Assembly: GCA_934467435.1 (NCBI GenBank)
Contig: CAKSLR010000052.1
Span: forward strand, 1 to 9,986
DNA length: 9,986 nt
Direction: 5' to 3'
Source of the DNA: an uncultured Eubacteriales bacterium
GTDB taxonomy: Bacteria > Bacillota > Clostridia > Oscillospirales > CAG-272
Made by a program: the position numbers and the translations under genes. Shown here piece after piece: positions 1 through 7,264 of the stretch. A model generated the notes under the pieces. It searched no databases and was not told where the DNA came from. It saw only the letters and a list, made by a program, of their open reading frames with translations. How positions within the stretch are numbered: the first letter of the stretch is position 1; each line of letters starts with the position of its first letter.

Positions 1-590
1 ACCTGTTTATTCAGAGCGGGGTCAACTCGTTTGATTCGATTATGGTAGCGGGAAACTCCGCTGCCGCCAATGCCGACGCACTGGTGTATAATATCATGGC
101 GGCGTTTTATACCGCGCTCTCCAGTTTCATGGGGCAGAACTGGGGGGCAGGGAAGCCGGAACGGGCAAAGAAATGTTACTTTATCGGGCTGTTTTACGCC
201 TTTGTGGCGGGGGCAGTACTGGGGGTATCCCTCACCGTGTTCGGAGAGGGATTTCTCTCCCTCTTTACCGATGATCCCGCGGCGGTGACGGCAGGAATGC
301 AGCGGCTTCGGATCATGGGGTATTCTTATGCCTTTTCGGCGTTCATGGACGGTACGATTGCCGCTTCCCGCGGGATCGGTAAAAGTCTGATGCCGACGAT
401 AATCGTGATTCTCGGCTCCTGCGTGTTCCGGGTGATTTGGGTTTACACCATTTTTGCGTATTTCCATACCATCTCCTCTCTCTATTTGCTGTATATCTTC
501 TCCTGGGGGTTGACGGCAATTGCCGAGATCATCTACTTTTTTGTCAGTTATCACCGCGCCCTGCCGCAGTTCGGTACGCGGTGTGCATAA
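1..590 (+). CDS. MATE family efflux transporter, C-terminal part (5' end outside window)
   Basis: The open frame enters from the left edge (first whole codon at 3) and ends at TAA 588-590, giving 195 visible residues. MATE proteins are 12-helix inner-membrane antiporters that export drugs or metabolites using a Na+ or H+ gradient. The visible part matches the second half of the family: an FMGQNWGAGKPERAKK motif at visible residues 42-57, then hydrophobic segments near 61-82, 131-153 and 160-182, and the ASRGIGKS loop near 121-128. The TAA is followed after 16 nt by the isomerase gene, so the two are probably co-transcribed. Substrate unknown. It is distinct from the complete MATE gene on the minus strand. 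No catalytic assignment is possible from a fragment; the family call is secure. Confidence 0.88.
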   Translation, partial: LFIQSGVNSFDSIMVAGNSAAANADALVYNIMAAFYTALSSFMGQNWGAGKPERAKKCYFIGLFYAFVAGAVLGVSLTVFGEGFLSLFTDDPAAVTAGMQRLRIMGYSYAFSAFMDGTIAASRGIGKSLMPTIIVILGSCVFRVIWVYTIFAYFHTISSLYLLYIFSWGLTAIAEIIYFFVSYHRALPQFGTRCA

Positions 591-606
591 AGAAAGGAAA
601 AAACAT

Positions 607-1533
607 ATGAGAATTGGACTCAGCAGTTACAGTTTGCAGGCGGATATTTCTTCGGGAAAGAAAACGATTCTTGACGCCATGACCTATGCATCGGAGATTG
701 GGGCGGCATGCTTTGAGGTGGTGCCGATCGATTTCTCGCTGTATGAGGAGCAGACGGGCAGGATGGATGAGCGGATGATCGCGGCGGTGCGGGAGCGCGC
801 TGCCGCGCTGCATCTGCCGATTTCCAACTATGCGGTGGGCAGCAATCTGGCGCAAAAGGATCCCGCCGCCCGGCGCACGGAGATTGAGCGGCTTTGCCGC
901 CATGTGGATGTTGCCGCAGGCATCGGTTCTCCGTATATGCGGCACGATGTGTGCGCGTGGCGCGGGAATCTGACCGACAATACGGCAACCGCCTATGAGG
1001 CGCTGCTCCCCTATGCGGTGGAGGGGTGCATAGCGGTGGCGGAATATGCGGCGCAGTACGGCATCACCATGCTGACCGAGAACCACGGTTATTTCATGAA
1101 TGGTGCCGATCGCGTTCTGCGCCTGGTGGAGCAGGTGGGGCGTGACAACTTCGGGCTCCTTTTGGATGTCGGCAACTTTATCTGCGTGGATGAGTGCCCG
1201 ACCGTGGCGGTAAAAAAGTGCGCACGGTATGCCAAAATGGTGCATCTGAAAGATTTTTATGTACGGAACGCCGCAGGCGGCGCGCCGTTTGGACGCATGG
1301 TGGCGTCCGGCATCGGTGGCGGCTGGTTCCCAACGGCATCCGGCACGGCGATGTTGCGCGGTGCCATTCTCGGGCAGGGGGATTTGGACCTGCCGGCAAT
1401 TCTCCGCTATGTACGGGAAGCGGGGTATGACGGCGATATTTCGCTGGAGTTTGAGGGGATGGAACCCTGCGAGACGGGGTGTGCCATCGGCTTGAAGAGC
1501 GCCAAGTGGCTCTGGGAAAACGCAGCAAACTGA
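607..1533 (+). CDS. Sugar phosphate isomerase/epimerase-like TIM-barrel protein
   Basis: This 308-residue cytoplasmic protein belongs to the xylose isomerase-like TIM-barrel (AP endonuclease 2) superfamily, whose members interconvert sugars, hydroxypyruvate or inositol intermediates with a divalent metal. Likely metal ligands are Glu158 (in LTENHG), Asp187 (LLDVGN), His213 (VHLKD) and Glu281 or Glu283 (SLEFEG), in the order and spacing of tagatose/psicose epimerases. The N-terminus (MRIGLSSYSL) is the usual first beta strand. The ATG at 607 was chosen because AAAGGA at 593-598 lies 8 nt upstream; the frame stays open to 520, but that would run into the MATE gene. It follows the MATE gene by 16 nt and is ended by the hairpin at 1536-1576. 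Substrate cannot be told from sequence; a catabolic role for an unusual sugar or sugar acid is inference. Confidence 0.85.
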   Translation: MRIGLSSYSLQADISSGKKTILDAMTYASEIGAACFEVVPIDFSLYEEQTGRMDERMIAAVRERAAALHLPISNYAVGSNLAQKDPAARRTEIERLCRHVDVAAGIGSPYMRHDVCAWRGNLTDNTATAYEALLPYAVEGCIAVAEYAAQYGITMLTENHGYFMNGADRVLRLVEQVGRDNFGLLLDVGNFICVDECPTVAVKKCARYAKMVHLKDFYVRNAAGGAPFGRMVASGIGGGWFPTASGTAMLRGAILGQGDLDLPAILRYVREAGYDGDISLEFEGMEPCETGCAIGLKSAKWLWENAAN

Positions 1534-1535
1534 CG

Positions 1536-1576
1536 AAAAAAGGCGCGGAAGAAGTACATTCTTCCGCGCCTTTTTC
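1536..1576 (+). terminator. Rho-independent terminator after the isomerase gene
   Basis: A perfect inverted repeat pairs 1537-1553 with 1559-1575 (17 bp, with A-T pairs at the base) around a 5-nt loop. The T5 run at 1571-1575 is the end of the 3' arm and a further T-run follows at about 1580. It starts three bases after the TGA at 1531-1533. Because the 5' arm begins with an A-run, it could also stop minus-strand transcription, but no minus-strand gene converges here. Confidence 0.9.
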
Positions 1577-1632
1577 ACCCTTTTTTGCCATGCGGCATAT
1601 CCTTGCACCGAATGAGAAAAGGAGGGCGGCCT

Positions 1633-2610
1633 ATGCGATTGGCGATTTACGGATACGGGAACCTCGGGCGTGGGGTGGAAGCGGCGGCAACCGCCGCGCC
1701 GGATGTGAGTTTGGTCGGTATCTTTACGCGGCGGGATGTGAGGAAGGTACGCGCCGCGAGCGGCGCAGAAGTCTTTGCGGCAGAGGAGGTATTTGCTTTT
1801 TGTGACCGGGTGGATGTGCTGGCGGTCTGCGGGGGGAGCGCCACCGACCTGCCGACCATGACACCGCAACTGGCTTCCCGGTTTCAGGTGGTGGACAGTT
1901 TTGATACGCACGCGACCATTCCCGCCCATTTTGCGGCGGTGGATGCCGCGGCGCGGGAAGGGGGACATACTGCTCTCATTGCCGCAGGCTGGGACCCGGG
2001 ACTCTTCTCGCTGGCGCGTCTTTATTTTGCGGCAGCGCTGCCCTGCGGAAAAAGTTATACCTTTTGGGGGCGGGGGGTGAGCCAAGGGCATTCCGATGCG
2101 GTACGGCACATTCCGGGGGTAAAGGACGCGCGGGCATACACGCTGCCGCGGGAAGAGGTGCGGCAGGCGGTAGCGGCGGAACAGACCGTTTTGCTGCCGG
2201 CGGGGGCATTTCACCGCCGCGTTTGCTATGTGGTGGCGGAGGCTGGGGCAGATACCTGCCGCATCGAACGGGAAATTCGGGCGCTGCCGCATTATTTTGC
2301 GGGAAACGACACGGAGGTGCACTTTATTTCGGAAGCGGAAATGGCGCGGGAACACGCCGCCTTGCCGCACGGCGGTCATGTCTATCGTAACGGCACGACC
2401 GGGGGACGCGGAGAGGTGAAAAATGCCCTGTCGCTTTCCTTGCGTACCGATTCCAACCCTTCCCTGACCGGCAGTTTGCTGCTTTCGTTTGCCCGTGCGG
2501 TGGTCCGGCTACATGAGCGGGGGGAATACGGGTGTAAAACGGTATTCGATCTTCCGCCTGCGGCGCTGCTGCCGATGGCGCCGGCAGCACTGCGGGAGGC
2601 GTTCCTTTAG
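1633..2610 (+). CDS. ddh: meso-diaminopimelate D-dehydrogenase
   Basis: This 325-residue cytoplasmic enzyme performs the NADPH-dependent reductive amination of tetrahydrodipicolinate to meso-diaminopimelate, the one-step branch of lysine and peptidoglycan precursor synthesis. An N-terminal Rossmann motif GYGNLGRG sits at residues 7-14 and CGGSATDLP at 66-74. Family signatures are VDSFDTH at 87-93, AGWDPG at 118-123, FWGRGVSQGHSDA at 144-156, YTLP at 169-172, PHGGHV at 245-250 and RTDSNP at 271-276; these correspond to nucleotide- and substrate-binding segments of the Corynebacterium enzyme (about 320 residues), and the gene is full length. AGGAGG at 1618-1623 lies about 9 nt before ATG 1633 and decides the start; an in-frame ATG at 1585 has no such site. 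It seems monocistronic: a terminator lies upstream, and the next gene has its own promoter. No terminator is visible after it, so some read-through into pyk is likely. Confidence 0.93.
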   Translation: MRLAIYGYGNLGRGVEAAATAAPDVSLVGIFTRRDVRKVRAASGAEVFAAEEVFAFCDRVDVLAVCGGSATDLPTMTPQLASRFQVVDSFDTHATIPAHFAAVDAAAREGGHTALIAAGWDPGLFSLARLYFAAALPCGKSYTFWGRGVSQGHSDAVRHIPGVKDARAYTLPREEVRQAVAAEQTVLLPAGAFHRRVCYVVAEAGADTCRIEREIRALPHYFAGNDTEVHFISEAEMAREHAALPHGGHVYRNGTTGGRGEVKNALSLSLRTDSNPSLTGSLLLSFARAVVRLHERGEYGCKTVFDLPPAALLPMAPAALREAFL

Positions 2611-2642
2611 AAGAAATTAACAGAGATTTTACGTGCCGCCCA

Positions 2643-2671
2643 TTGACAGAGGGGTGCTTGCGGCGTATAAT
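2643..2671 (+). promoter_or_regulatory. Consensus sigma-A/sigma-70 promoter of pyk
   Basis: TTGACA at 2643-2648 and TATAAT at 2666-2671 are both perfect consensus hexamers, separated by the optimal 17 nt. Transcription should begin near 2678-2680, leaving a leader of about 80 nt before pyk at 2759. A match this exact suggests strong, largely constitutive expression of the pyk-tcdA unit. Confidence 0.9.
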
Positions 2672-2697
2672 ATCATCGGAGCAGGTTTGAATCGTGC

Positions 2698-2727
2698 CGG
2701 GAAACGGCAAAAACCTGCCGTTTCCCG
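2698..2727 (+). promoter_or_regulatory. Stem-loop in the pyk mRNA leader
   Basis: A perfect 12-bp inverted repeat (2698-2709 with 2716-2727) encloses a 6-nt loop, AAAACC. It lies downstream of the predicted start of transcription and about 20 nt before the ribosome binding site. No T-run follows, so it is not an intrinsic terminator. It may stabilise the 5' end of the mRNA or bind a regulator; its function is not shown by the sequence. Confidence 0.65.
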
Positions 2728-2758
2728 AAAATCGGATCAAAAAACAAGGAAGATCATC

Positions 2759-4168
2759 ATGCGAAAAACGAAAATTGTCTGCACACTCGGTCCCGCCTGC
2801 GCGGAACAGGGCGTGATGGAAGAAATGCTCCGCGCCGGCATGAATGTGGCGCGTATGAACTTCTCGCACGGCGACCATGCCATGCATCAAAAAAATTTGG
2901 ATACGTTTTGCCGCGCGCGGGCACACCTGGATGTGCCTGCGGCGGTGCTGCTCGATACCCGCGGACCCGAAATCCGCACGCTGCCCGAGATTGGGGCGGG
3001 CATTGCGGTGGAAACGGGCAAGACGGTTGTTATCACCCCTGCTGTCCGTGCGGAGAATCCCGATGCGGTGCCGATCAGTTACCCGTACCTTGCCCGCCAT
3101 GTGCAGGCAGGGGATCATATCCTGATTGACGACGGCAAGATCAGCTTGCGCGTTGTCCGCACGGAGGGGGACGATGTTTACACCGTTTCGGAAGGGGACG
3201 GCGTGATTCTCGGTTATAAAGGCATCAATCTGCCCGGTGTGCCGATTGATCTGCCGTTCCTTTCGGAACGGGACAAGTCCGACCTTCTGTTCGGCGTACG
3301 AAACCGGGTGGATTACGTGGCGGCATCCTTTACCCGCACGGCGGAGGATATCCGTGAGATGCGGCGCTTCCTTGCGGAGGCGGGAGGCGAGGAGATCCGC
3401 ATCATTGCCAAGATCGAAAACCAGGAGGGGATTTCCCACTTTGACGAAATTCTCTCGGCGGCGGACGGTATTATGGTGGCGCGCGGCGATATGGGCGTGG
3501 AAGTGGCGTTTGAGCAGTTGCCCGGCATCCAGAAAAATATGATTGCCCTTTGCCGCGCGGCGGGCAAGCCTTCCATTACGGCAACCCAGATGCTTGATTC
3601 CATGGTCAACCACCGTACGCCGACGCGGGCAGAAGTTTCGGACGTGGCAAACGCCGTCTTTGACGGCACCTCCGCCGTCATGCTCTCGGCAGAGAGCGCG
3701 GCGGGCAGATATCCGGTGGAGTCGGTGCAGGCGATGGCGAAGATTGCCTGCCGCGCCGAGCAGGATATGGATAACGAACGGATGGATGTGATTCACGACC
3801 GCGCCGATGTGACCACCGCCATCTGCGATGCTGCCTGCACAACGGCTGCCGATTTGCATGCGGCTGCCATTCTTGCCATTTCCCGCCGGGGGATCACCGC
3901 GCGGAATATGTCGGCGTTTCGCCCGCGCATTCCGATTCTTGCCCTGACGCCGGATGAGCGAACGTATGAGCAGCTTTCCCTGTTTTATGGGGTGATTCCG
4001 CTGCGGACGGAGGATCAGGAAAGCACCGATGCCCTCTTTTCCCACGTGATTGCGGTTGCCCGCGGTAAGGGATATATCAAGAGCGGTGACTGCGTGGTGC
4101 TGACCGCGGGACTGCCGATTGGAAAAAGTGGCAGTACCAACTGTATCAAAGTGCATTTTGTGGAGTGA
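2759..4168 (+). CDS. pyk: Pyruvate kinase
   Basis: This 469-residue cytoplasmic glycolytic enzyme transfers phosphate from phosphoenolpyruvate to ADP to give pyruvate and ATP. Seen in order: KIVCTLGPA at residues 5-13; ARMNFSHG at 31-38 with substrate-binding Arg32; LLDTRGPEIR at 64-73; the inserted B domain at roughly 75-160; IIAKIENQEG at 215-224 with catalytic Lys218 and metal ligand Glu220; VARGDMGVE at 240-248 with Asp244; TATQMLDSM at 274-282; and an allosteric-type C-domain at about 345-469 ending TNCIKVHFVE. It lacks the extra phosphohistidine-domain extension of some Bacillus enzymes, so it is the standard short form. ATG 2759 follows AAGGAAG (2746-2752). A perfect promoter lies upstream, and tcdA begins 5 nt after the TGA, so the two genes are probably translationally coupled. 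Confidence 0.96.
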   Translation: MRKTKIVCTLGPACAEQGVMEEMLRAGMNVARMNFSHGDHAMHQKNLDTFCRARAHLDVPAAVLLDTRGPEIRTLPEIGAGIAVETGKTVVITPAVRAENPDAVPISYPYLARHVQAGDHILIDDGKISLRVVRTEGDDVYTVSEGDGVILGYKGINLPGVPIDLPFLSERDKSDLLFGVRNRVDYVAASFTRTAEDIREMRRFLAEAGGEEIRIIAKIENQEGISHFDEILSAADGIMVARGDMGVEVAFEQLPGIQKNMIALCRAAGKPSITATQMLDSMVNHRTPTRAEVSDVANAVFDGTSAVMLSAESAAGRYPVESVQAMAKIACRAEQDMDNERMDVIHDRADVTTAICDAACTTAADLHAAAILAISRRGITARNMSAFRPRIPILALTPDERTYEQLSLFYGVIPLRTEDQESTDALFSHVIAVARGKGYIKSGDCVVLTAGLPIGKSGSTNCIKVHFVE

Positions 4169-4173
4169 CGGCT

Positions 4174-4902
4174 ATGGTGGAAGAACGGTTTTCCCGCACG
4201 GCGCTGCTTGTCGGGGAGGAGGGAGTATCCCGCCTTGCCGCCGCTACGGTTGCCGTGTTCGGGCTGGGGGGCGTCGGCGGGTATGTGTGTGAGGCGCTTG
4301 CCCGCGCGGGGATCGGTCACCTGATTCTTGTGGATCACGATGTTATCAGCCGTAGCAATATCAACCGGCAGATTCTTGCCGATGAAGAAACGGTCGGTCA
4401 CCCGAAGGTGGAGGTTGCCGCCGAACGGGCAAAAAAGATCAATCCCGCCGTTCGCGTGACAGCGGTGCAGCGCTTTGTGCTGAGTGAGGAACTTGAGGGA
4501 TTGTTTGCCGATTGCCGCCCCGATTACATCGTGGATGCGATCGATACGGTAACGGGGAAGGTCGGCATCCTCCGCTACGCCGCGGCAGCGGGGATTCCCG
4601 CAGTTTCCTGTATGGGAACGGGCAATAAACTGGAGCCGGAAACATTGCAGATCAGCGATATTTCCCGCACCCACACCTGCCCGCTGGCACGCGCCGTGCG
4701 TGCACGGTTGCGGCGGGAGGGGATTCTGCATGCGGATGTGCTGTGGTCCTCCGAGCCGCCGCGGAAGCCGGTGGTGCAACTGACCGAGAACGGACGGCAC
4801 ATCCCTGCCTCGGTTTCGTTTGTGCCGGGGGTCGCGGGGCTGATGCTCGGCGGCTTTGTGGTGAGGCGTCTGCTCGGCATTTCCGATCACAAAAAAATGT
4901 AA
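4174..4902 (+). CDS. tcdA: tRNA threonylcarbamoyladenosine dehydratase (TcdA/CsdL, ThiF/MoeB-like E1 fold)
   Basis: This 242-residue enzyme uses ATP to cyclise t6A at position 37 of ANN-decoding tRNAs to ct6A. It carries an E1-like nucleotide-binding fold: RFSRTALLVGEEG at residues 5-17 is the typical TcdA start, followed by VFGLGGVGGYV at 28-38, VDHDVISRSNINRQ at 53-66, Lys78, the DAIDTVTGK motif at 121-129 and CMGTGNKLEP at 146-155. The C-terminus has the conserved SVSFVPGVAG segment (213-222), which separates TcdA from ThiF and MoeB. ATG 4174 is preferred because TGGAG at 4161-4165 lies 8 nt upstream; a GTG at 4165 overlapping the pyk stop has no good binding site. It has no promoter of its own and shares the pyk transcript. 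No substrate sulfur-carrier gene is nearby, which also argues for the tRNA role. Confidence 0.92.
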   Translation: MVEERFSRTALLVGEEGVSRLAAATVAVFGLGGVGGYVCEALARAGIGHLILVDHDVISRSNINRQILADEETVGHPKVEVAAERAKKINPAVRVTAVQRFVLSEELEGLFADCRPDYIVDAIDTVTGKVGILRYAAAAGIPAVSCMGTGNKLEPETLQISDISRTHTCPLARAVRARLRREGILHADVLWSSEPPRKPVVQLTENGRHIPASVSFVPGVAGLMLGGFVVRRLLGISDHKKM

Positions 4903-4956
4903 AAACCGAAAACCGGAACCAATACATAAAACGCCGTGCGGCGGGAAGGAGAAAGT

Positions 4957-5739
4957 ATGGATCGGGCGAAAATTGTGGCGTTTGTGCTTTTAGTCGCGCT
5001 TTGCCTGTCACTGCCACTGTTGTGGCTTCTCTTGCTGCGCCCCGATCGCAGTCTGCCGCAGGATTACAGTACCTTCTCGTATTTTGCCGTGACCGGCAAT
5101 GGGCAGGAATACATATATGCCCCCGGGGAGGACGGATTTCTCATGGCGGCGGATGCGTTTTCTCACGCCGTGGCGGCGGATGCCCCCGCGTGGTATCGGG
5201 AGGACGCGCCGAAAATGCTGCTTGAATGGATTGAAGGGGACCGCGCCCATCAGTATATGCTGTATCTTTCCGCCTCGCCGATGGCGGCGTATCTGACCGA
5301 TGACCGCGGGGGCGGTTATCTTCTGCGCCGTGTGGACGCCATCCGCTTTTTTGCGGGAGAAGGGGCACCCGCCCCGGAGGGGGAAGAACCGCCGACCTTT
5401 ACCGTCGGGGGGAGGGCGATTGGCGCCTCTCTTTGCCGCTGGACGTATACCGGAACGGCGGAAGATGGAAGAGAATATACGGCAACATCGGGCGATGTGT
5501 ACCGTGCGGGCGGCGTGTATCCGCTGGAGACGGCAGATTTTGCACCGGTCTTTTCTCTCACGCCGAGCGAGGTGCGCTATACGGTCTTTTCGGGCAGTGT
5601 TCCGGTGGCAACCGGGCAAACACCGCCGGATTTTTCGGCGCTCTCCGCCGGGGAGTATGAACTGGCTGTGGTGGCGGAATGGGAGCGTGAGGACGACACG
5701 GTAAAGGCAGGGTATTCTTTTATCTTTTCCGTTTCCTGA
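4957..5739 (+). CDS. Unknown membrane-anchored extracytoplasmic protein
   Basis: I do not recognise this 260-residue protein. It has a short basic N-terminus, one hydrophobic segment at residues 7-27 (VAFVLLVALCLSLPLLWLLL region) followed by RPDR, and then a soluble, acidic, beta-rich part of about 230 residues, consistent with an uncleaved signal anchor and an outside-facing domain. Cys16 is preceded by Val-Ala-Leu, not a proper lipobox, so a lipoprotein is unlikely. Aromatic residues and Gly-rich turns (YLTDDRGGGYLLRR near 113-126) and the final strand-like tail suggest a beta-sandwich, which is inference. AAGGAG at 4946-4951 sits 5 nt before ATG 4957 and fixes the start over a GTG at 4936. 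It lies 54 nt after tcdA and is last in the pyk unit before the tandem terminators. Confidence 0.8.
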   Translation: MDRAKIVAFVLLVALCLSLPLLWLLLLRPDRSLPQDYSTFSYFAVTGNGQEYIYAPGEDGFLMAADAFSHAVAADAPAWYREDAPKMLLEWIEGDRAHQYMLYLSASPMAAYLTDDRGGGYLLRRVDAIRFFAGEGAPAPEGEEPPTFTVGGRAIGASLCRWTYTGTAEDGREYTATSGDVYRAGGVYPLETADFAPVFSLTPSEVRYTVFSGSVPVATGQTPPDFSALSAGEYELAVVAEWEREDDTVKAGYSFIFSVS

Positions 5740-5768
5740 AAAAAACGGGGCAGATGCCCCGTTTTTTT
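5739..5768. terminator. Bidirectional terminator between convergent genes (first hairpin)
   Basis: A 12-bp stem (5740-5751 with 5756-5767) with a 4-nt loop is flanked by A7 (5739-5745) on the left and T7 (5762-5768) on the right. The A-run begins with the last base of the TGA of the upstream gene. Read on the plus strand it is a classic intrinsic terminator for the pyk unit. Read on the minus strand it ends in T7 as well and would stop transcription from the MATE gene. Confidence 0.9.
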
Positions 5769-5772
5769 CGGA

Positions 5773-5799
5773 GCAGGGCGAGATGCCCTGCTTTTTTTT
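5773..5799 (+). terminator. Second tandem terminator hairpin
   Basis: A 7-bp GC-rich stem (5773-5779 with 5785-5791) and a 5-nt loop are followed by T8 at 5792-5799. It is correctly oriented for the plus strand. The T-tract contains the complement of the TAA stop of the minus-strand MATE gene (5798-5800). Both hairpins share the loop-side sequence AGATGCCC, which suggests that one arose by duplication of the other. Confidence 0.85.
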
Positions 5800-7150
5800 A
5801 TATTCCCGCCCGCAGCCCGCGCTGACTGCGAAAAAAGGCGACCTGAAACGGCACGGAGAGCAGGAAAGTAAGAAGGTCAGCCAGCGCCTGGGTGGCGGCA
5901 ATTCCGGGAAGCCCGGCCGTGTAGGAAAGCAGAAAGATAAGCGGAATGAAAAACACGCCCTGCCGGCAAGAAGCAAGAAAAGCGGCGGTTTTACTTCTGC
6001 CAAGGCATTGCAGCATCTGGTTGACATAAGTGGAATAGGCAAGCAGCGGAAGAACCAGAGCGAACCAGCGCAGCGTCATGGCGCCGATTGCCACCACGTC
6101 GGCATCCGTGCGGAAGAGGGAAATGACCCCATCGGCGCCGATGCCAAGGGCAACGGCAGCCGCACAGCAGATCAGCGTGCCGAGCAGCGTGGTGAAATAA
6201 AAACCGCCCCGAACGCGGGCATAGCGCCGCGCCCCGTAATTGTAACCCGCCATGGGCTGATACCCCTGACCGATGCCCACGATCAAACTGCGTACCATGG
6301 TGTAAATTTTGGTGGCAATCGTCATGGCGGCAATGGCGGCATCCCCATAGGGTTTGGCAAGAATCGCAAGCAGGGCGGATGCCAGGGTGGCAAGCCCCTG
6401 CCGGCAGAGGGTGGGGAACCCGTTGGTCAGAATTCTGCCATAAAGCCGCACTTCCCGTGGCAGGCAGGAGAGCGCCGGGCGGACGATGGTCTTTTTGAGG
6501 AGGAAGATCGAAAGCAGCACCGCGAAACTGAAAAGCTGGCTGACCATGGTGGCAACGGCGGCGCCGGTCATGCCCATGCCGCAACCGTGAATGAGAATGG
6601 GGTCCAGCGCCATATTGAGCAGCCCGCCCGATACAATGCCGATCATGGAAAGAGAAGCATGTCCTTCTGCCCGCAGGATATTGTTCAGGGTGAACATCAC
6701 ACACATGAACGGGGCGGCAAGCAGAATATAAAACGCATAATCCTCGGCATACGGGAGCGCGGTTTCGGTGGAGCCGAGCAGACGCAGAAGGGGCGAAAGA
6801 AACGAGAGCCCGAGCACGGTGACGATGCCGCCGAGCAGGGCGGCAAGCAAAATGGCGCCGGTGGCGTAGCGGTTGGCGACATCATTTTGCTTTTTCCCGA
6901 GGTTCTGGCTGATGTAGGTGGAGGTGCCCATTCCCACGGTGAAGCCGACCGACTGGATGAGCGACATCAGCGCGAAGACAACGCCCACCGCCGCCGCCGC
7001 ACCGAGATTGAGGTTGGAGACAAAATACGTGTCGGTCATGTTATAGATCGAGGTCATCAGCATACTGAGCGTAGAGGGCGCAGCAAGCGACACGATCAGG
7101 CGCGGAATGGGTGTTTCGGTCATTTTTTTGTATTGAACTTGGTCGGTCAT
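5798..7150 (-). CDS. MATE family multidrug-type efflux transporter
   Basis: This complete 450-residue inner-membrane antiporter is predicted to have 12 helices in two related halves and to export cationic drugs or metabolites with Na+ or H+ as counter-ion. The first half shows TETPIPRLIVSLAAPS at residues 11-26 (usual MATE start), MTDTYFVS at 38-45, the GMGTSTYISQNLGKKQ motif at 73-88 and LNMALDPILI at 178-187. The second half repeats the pattern, with VGIGQGYQPMAGYNYGAR at 291-308 followed by further helices to about 440. ATG 7150 was chosen because AAAGGA lies 7-8 nt upstream on this strand; ATG 7123 and GTG 7201 are alternatives in frame. Its promoter is probably at 7265-7293, giving a leader of about 108 nt. 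Divergent to the HTH-glycosidase gene; substrate unknown. The family placement is near MepA/DinF-like pumps, by inference. Confidence 0.93.
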   Translation of the reverse strand: MTDQVQYKKMTETPIPRLIVSLAAPSTLSMLMTSIYNMTDTYFVSNLNLGAAAAVGVVFALMSLIQSVGFTVGMGTSTYISQNLGKKQNDVANRYATGAILLAALLGGIVTVLGLSFLSPLLRLLGSTETALPYAEDYAFYILLAAPFMCVMFTLNNILRAEGHASLSMIGIVSGGLLNMALDPILIHGCGMGMTGAAVATMVSQLFSFAVLLSIFLLKKTIVRPALSCLPREVRLYGRILTNGFPTLCRQGLATLASALLAILAKPYGDAAIAAMTIATKIYTMVRSLIVGIGQGYQPMAGYNYGARRYARVRGGFYFTTLLGTLICCAAAVALGIGADGVISLFRTDADVVAIGAMTLRWFALVLPLLAYSTYVNQMLQCLGRSKTAAFLASCRQGVFFIPLIFLLSYTAGLPGIAATQALADLLTFLLSVPFQVAFFRSQRGLRAGI

Positions 7151-7264
7151 GGTGGTTCCTTTCACGAAAAGAAAACGGCATCGCTGACGCGCCCCGTGCA
7201 CAGAGGTTCTTTGGTATCATCAGACGGGCAGCCGGTGGGGGCGCCGGTGCATCGCACTCTTTTT

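Noticed and set aside
1585..1635. Longer ddh reading from ATG 1585
   Set aside because: The 16 extra residues lack a ribosome binding site and precede the conserved MRLAIYGYGNLG start, which has AGGAGG before it.
544..2379. Open frame of about 611 codons on the minus strand
   Set aside because: It is antisense to the isomerase and ddh genes, has Arg/His/Pro-rich composition without domains or ribosome binding site, and is typical of a shadow frame in GC-rich DNA.
2698..2727. Intrinsic terminator between ddh and pyk
   Set aside because: There is no T-run on either strand after the stem, and it lies downstream of the pyk promoter.
2324..4156. Open frame of about 610 codons on the minus strand
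   Set aside because: It is antisense to pyk and ddh, whose identities are secure; its His/Arg-rich translation shows no recognisable motif.
4165..4173. GTG start for tcdA overlapping the pyk stop
   Set aside because: No binding site at proper distance; ATG 4174 has TGGAG 8 nt upstream and fits the family start.
4990..5010. Lipoprotein signal around Cys16 of the unknown protein
   Set aside because: The residue before Cys is Leu instead of Gly, Ala or Ser, and hydrophobic sequence continues well past the Cys, so a signal anchor fits better.
7151..7258. Fluoride-type riboswitch on the minus strand, suggested by UGCGAUG and UGAUGAUACC
   Set aside because: The segments that should pair to form the pseudoknot (after GAUG and after UGAUG) are not complementary, and the downstream gene is a MATE pump, not a fluoride exporter.
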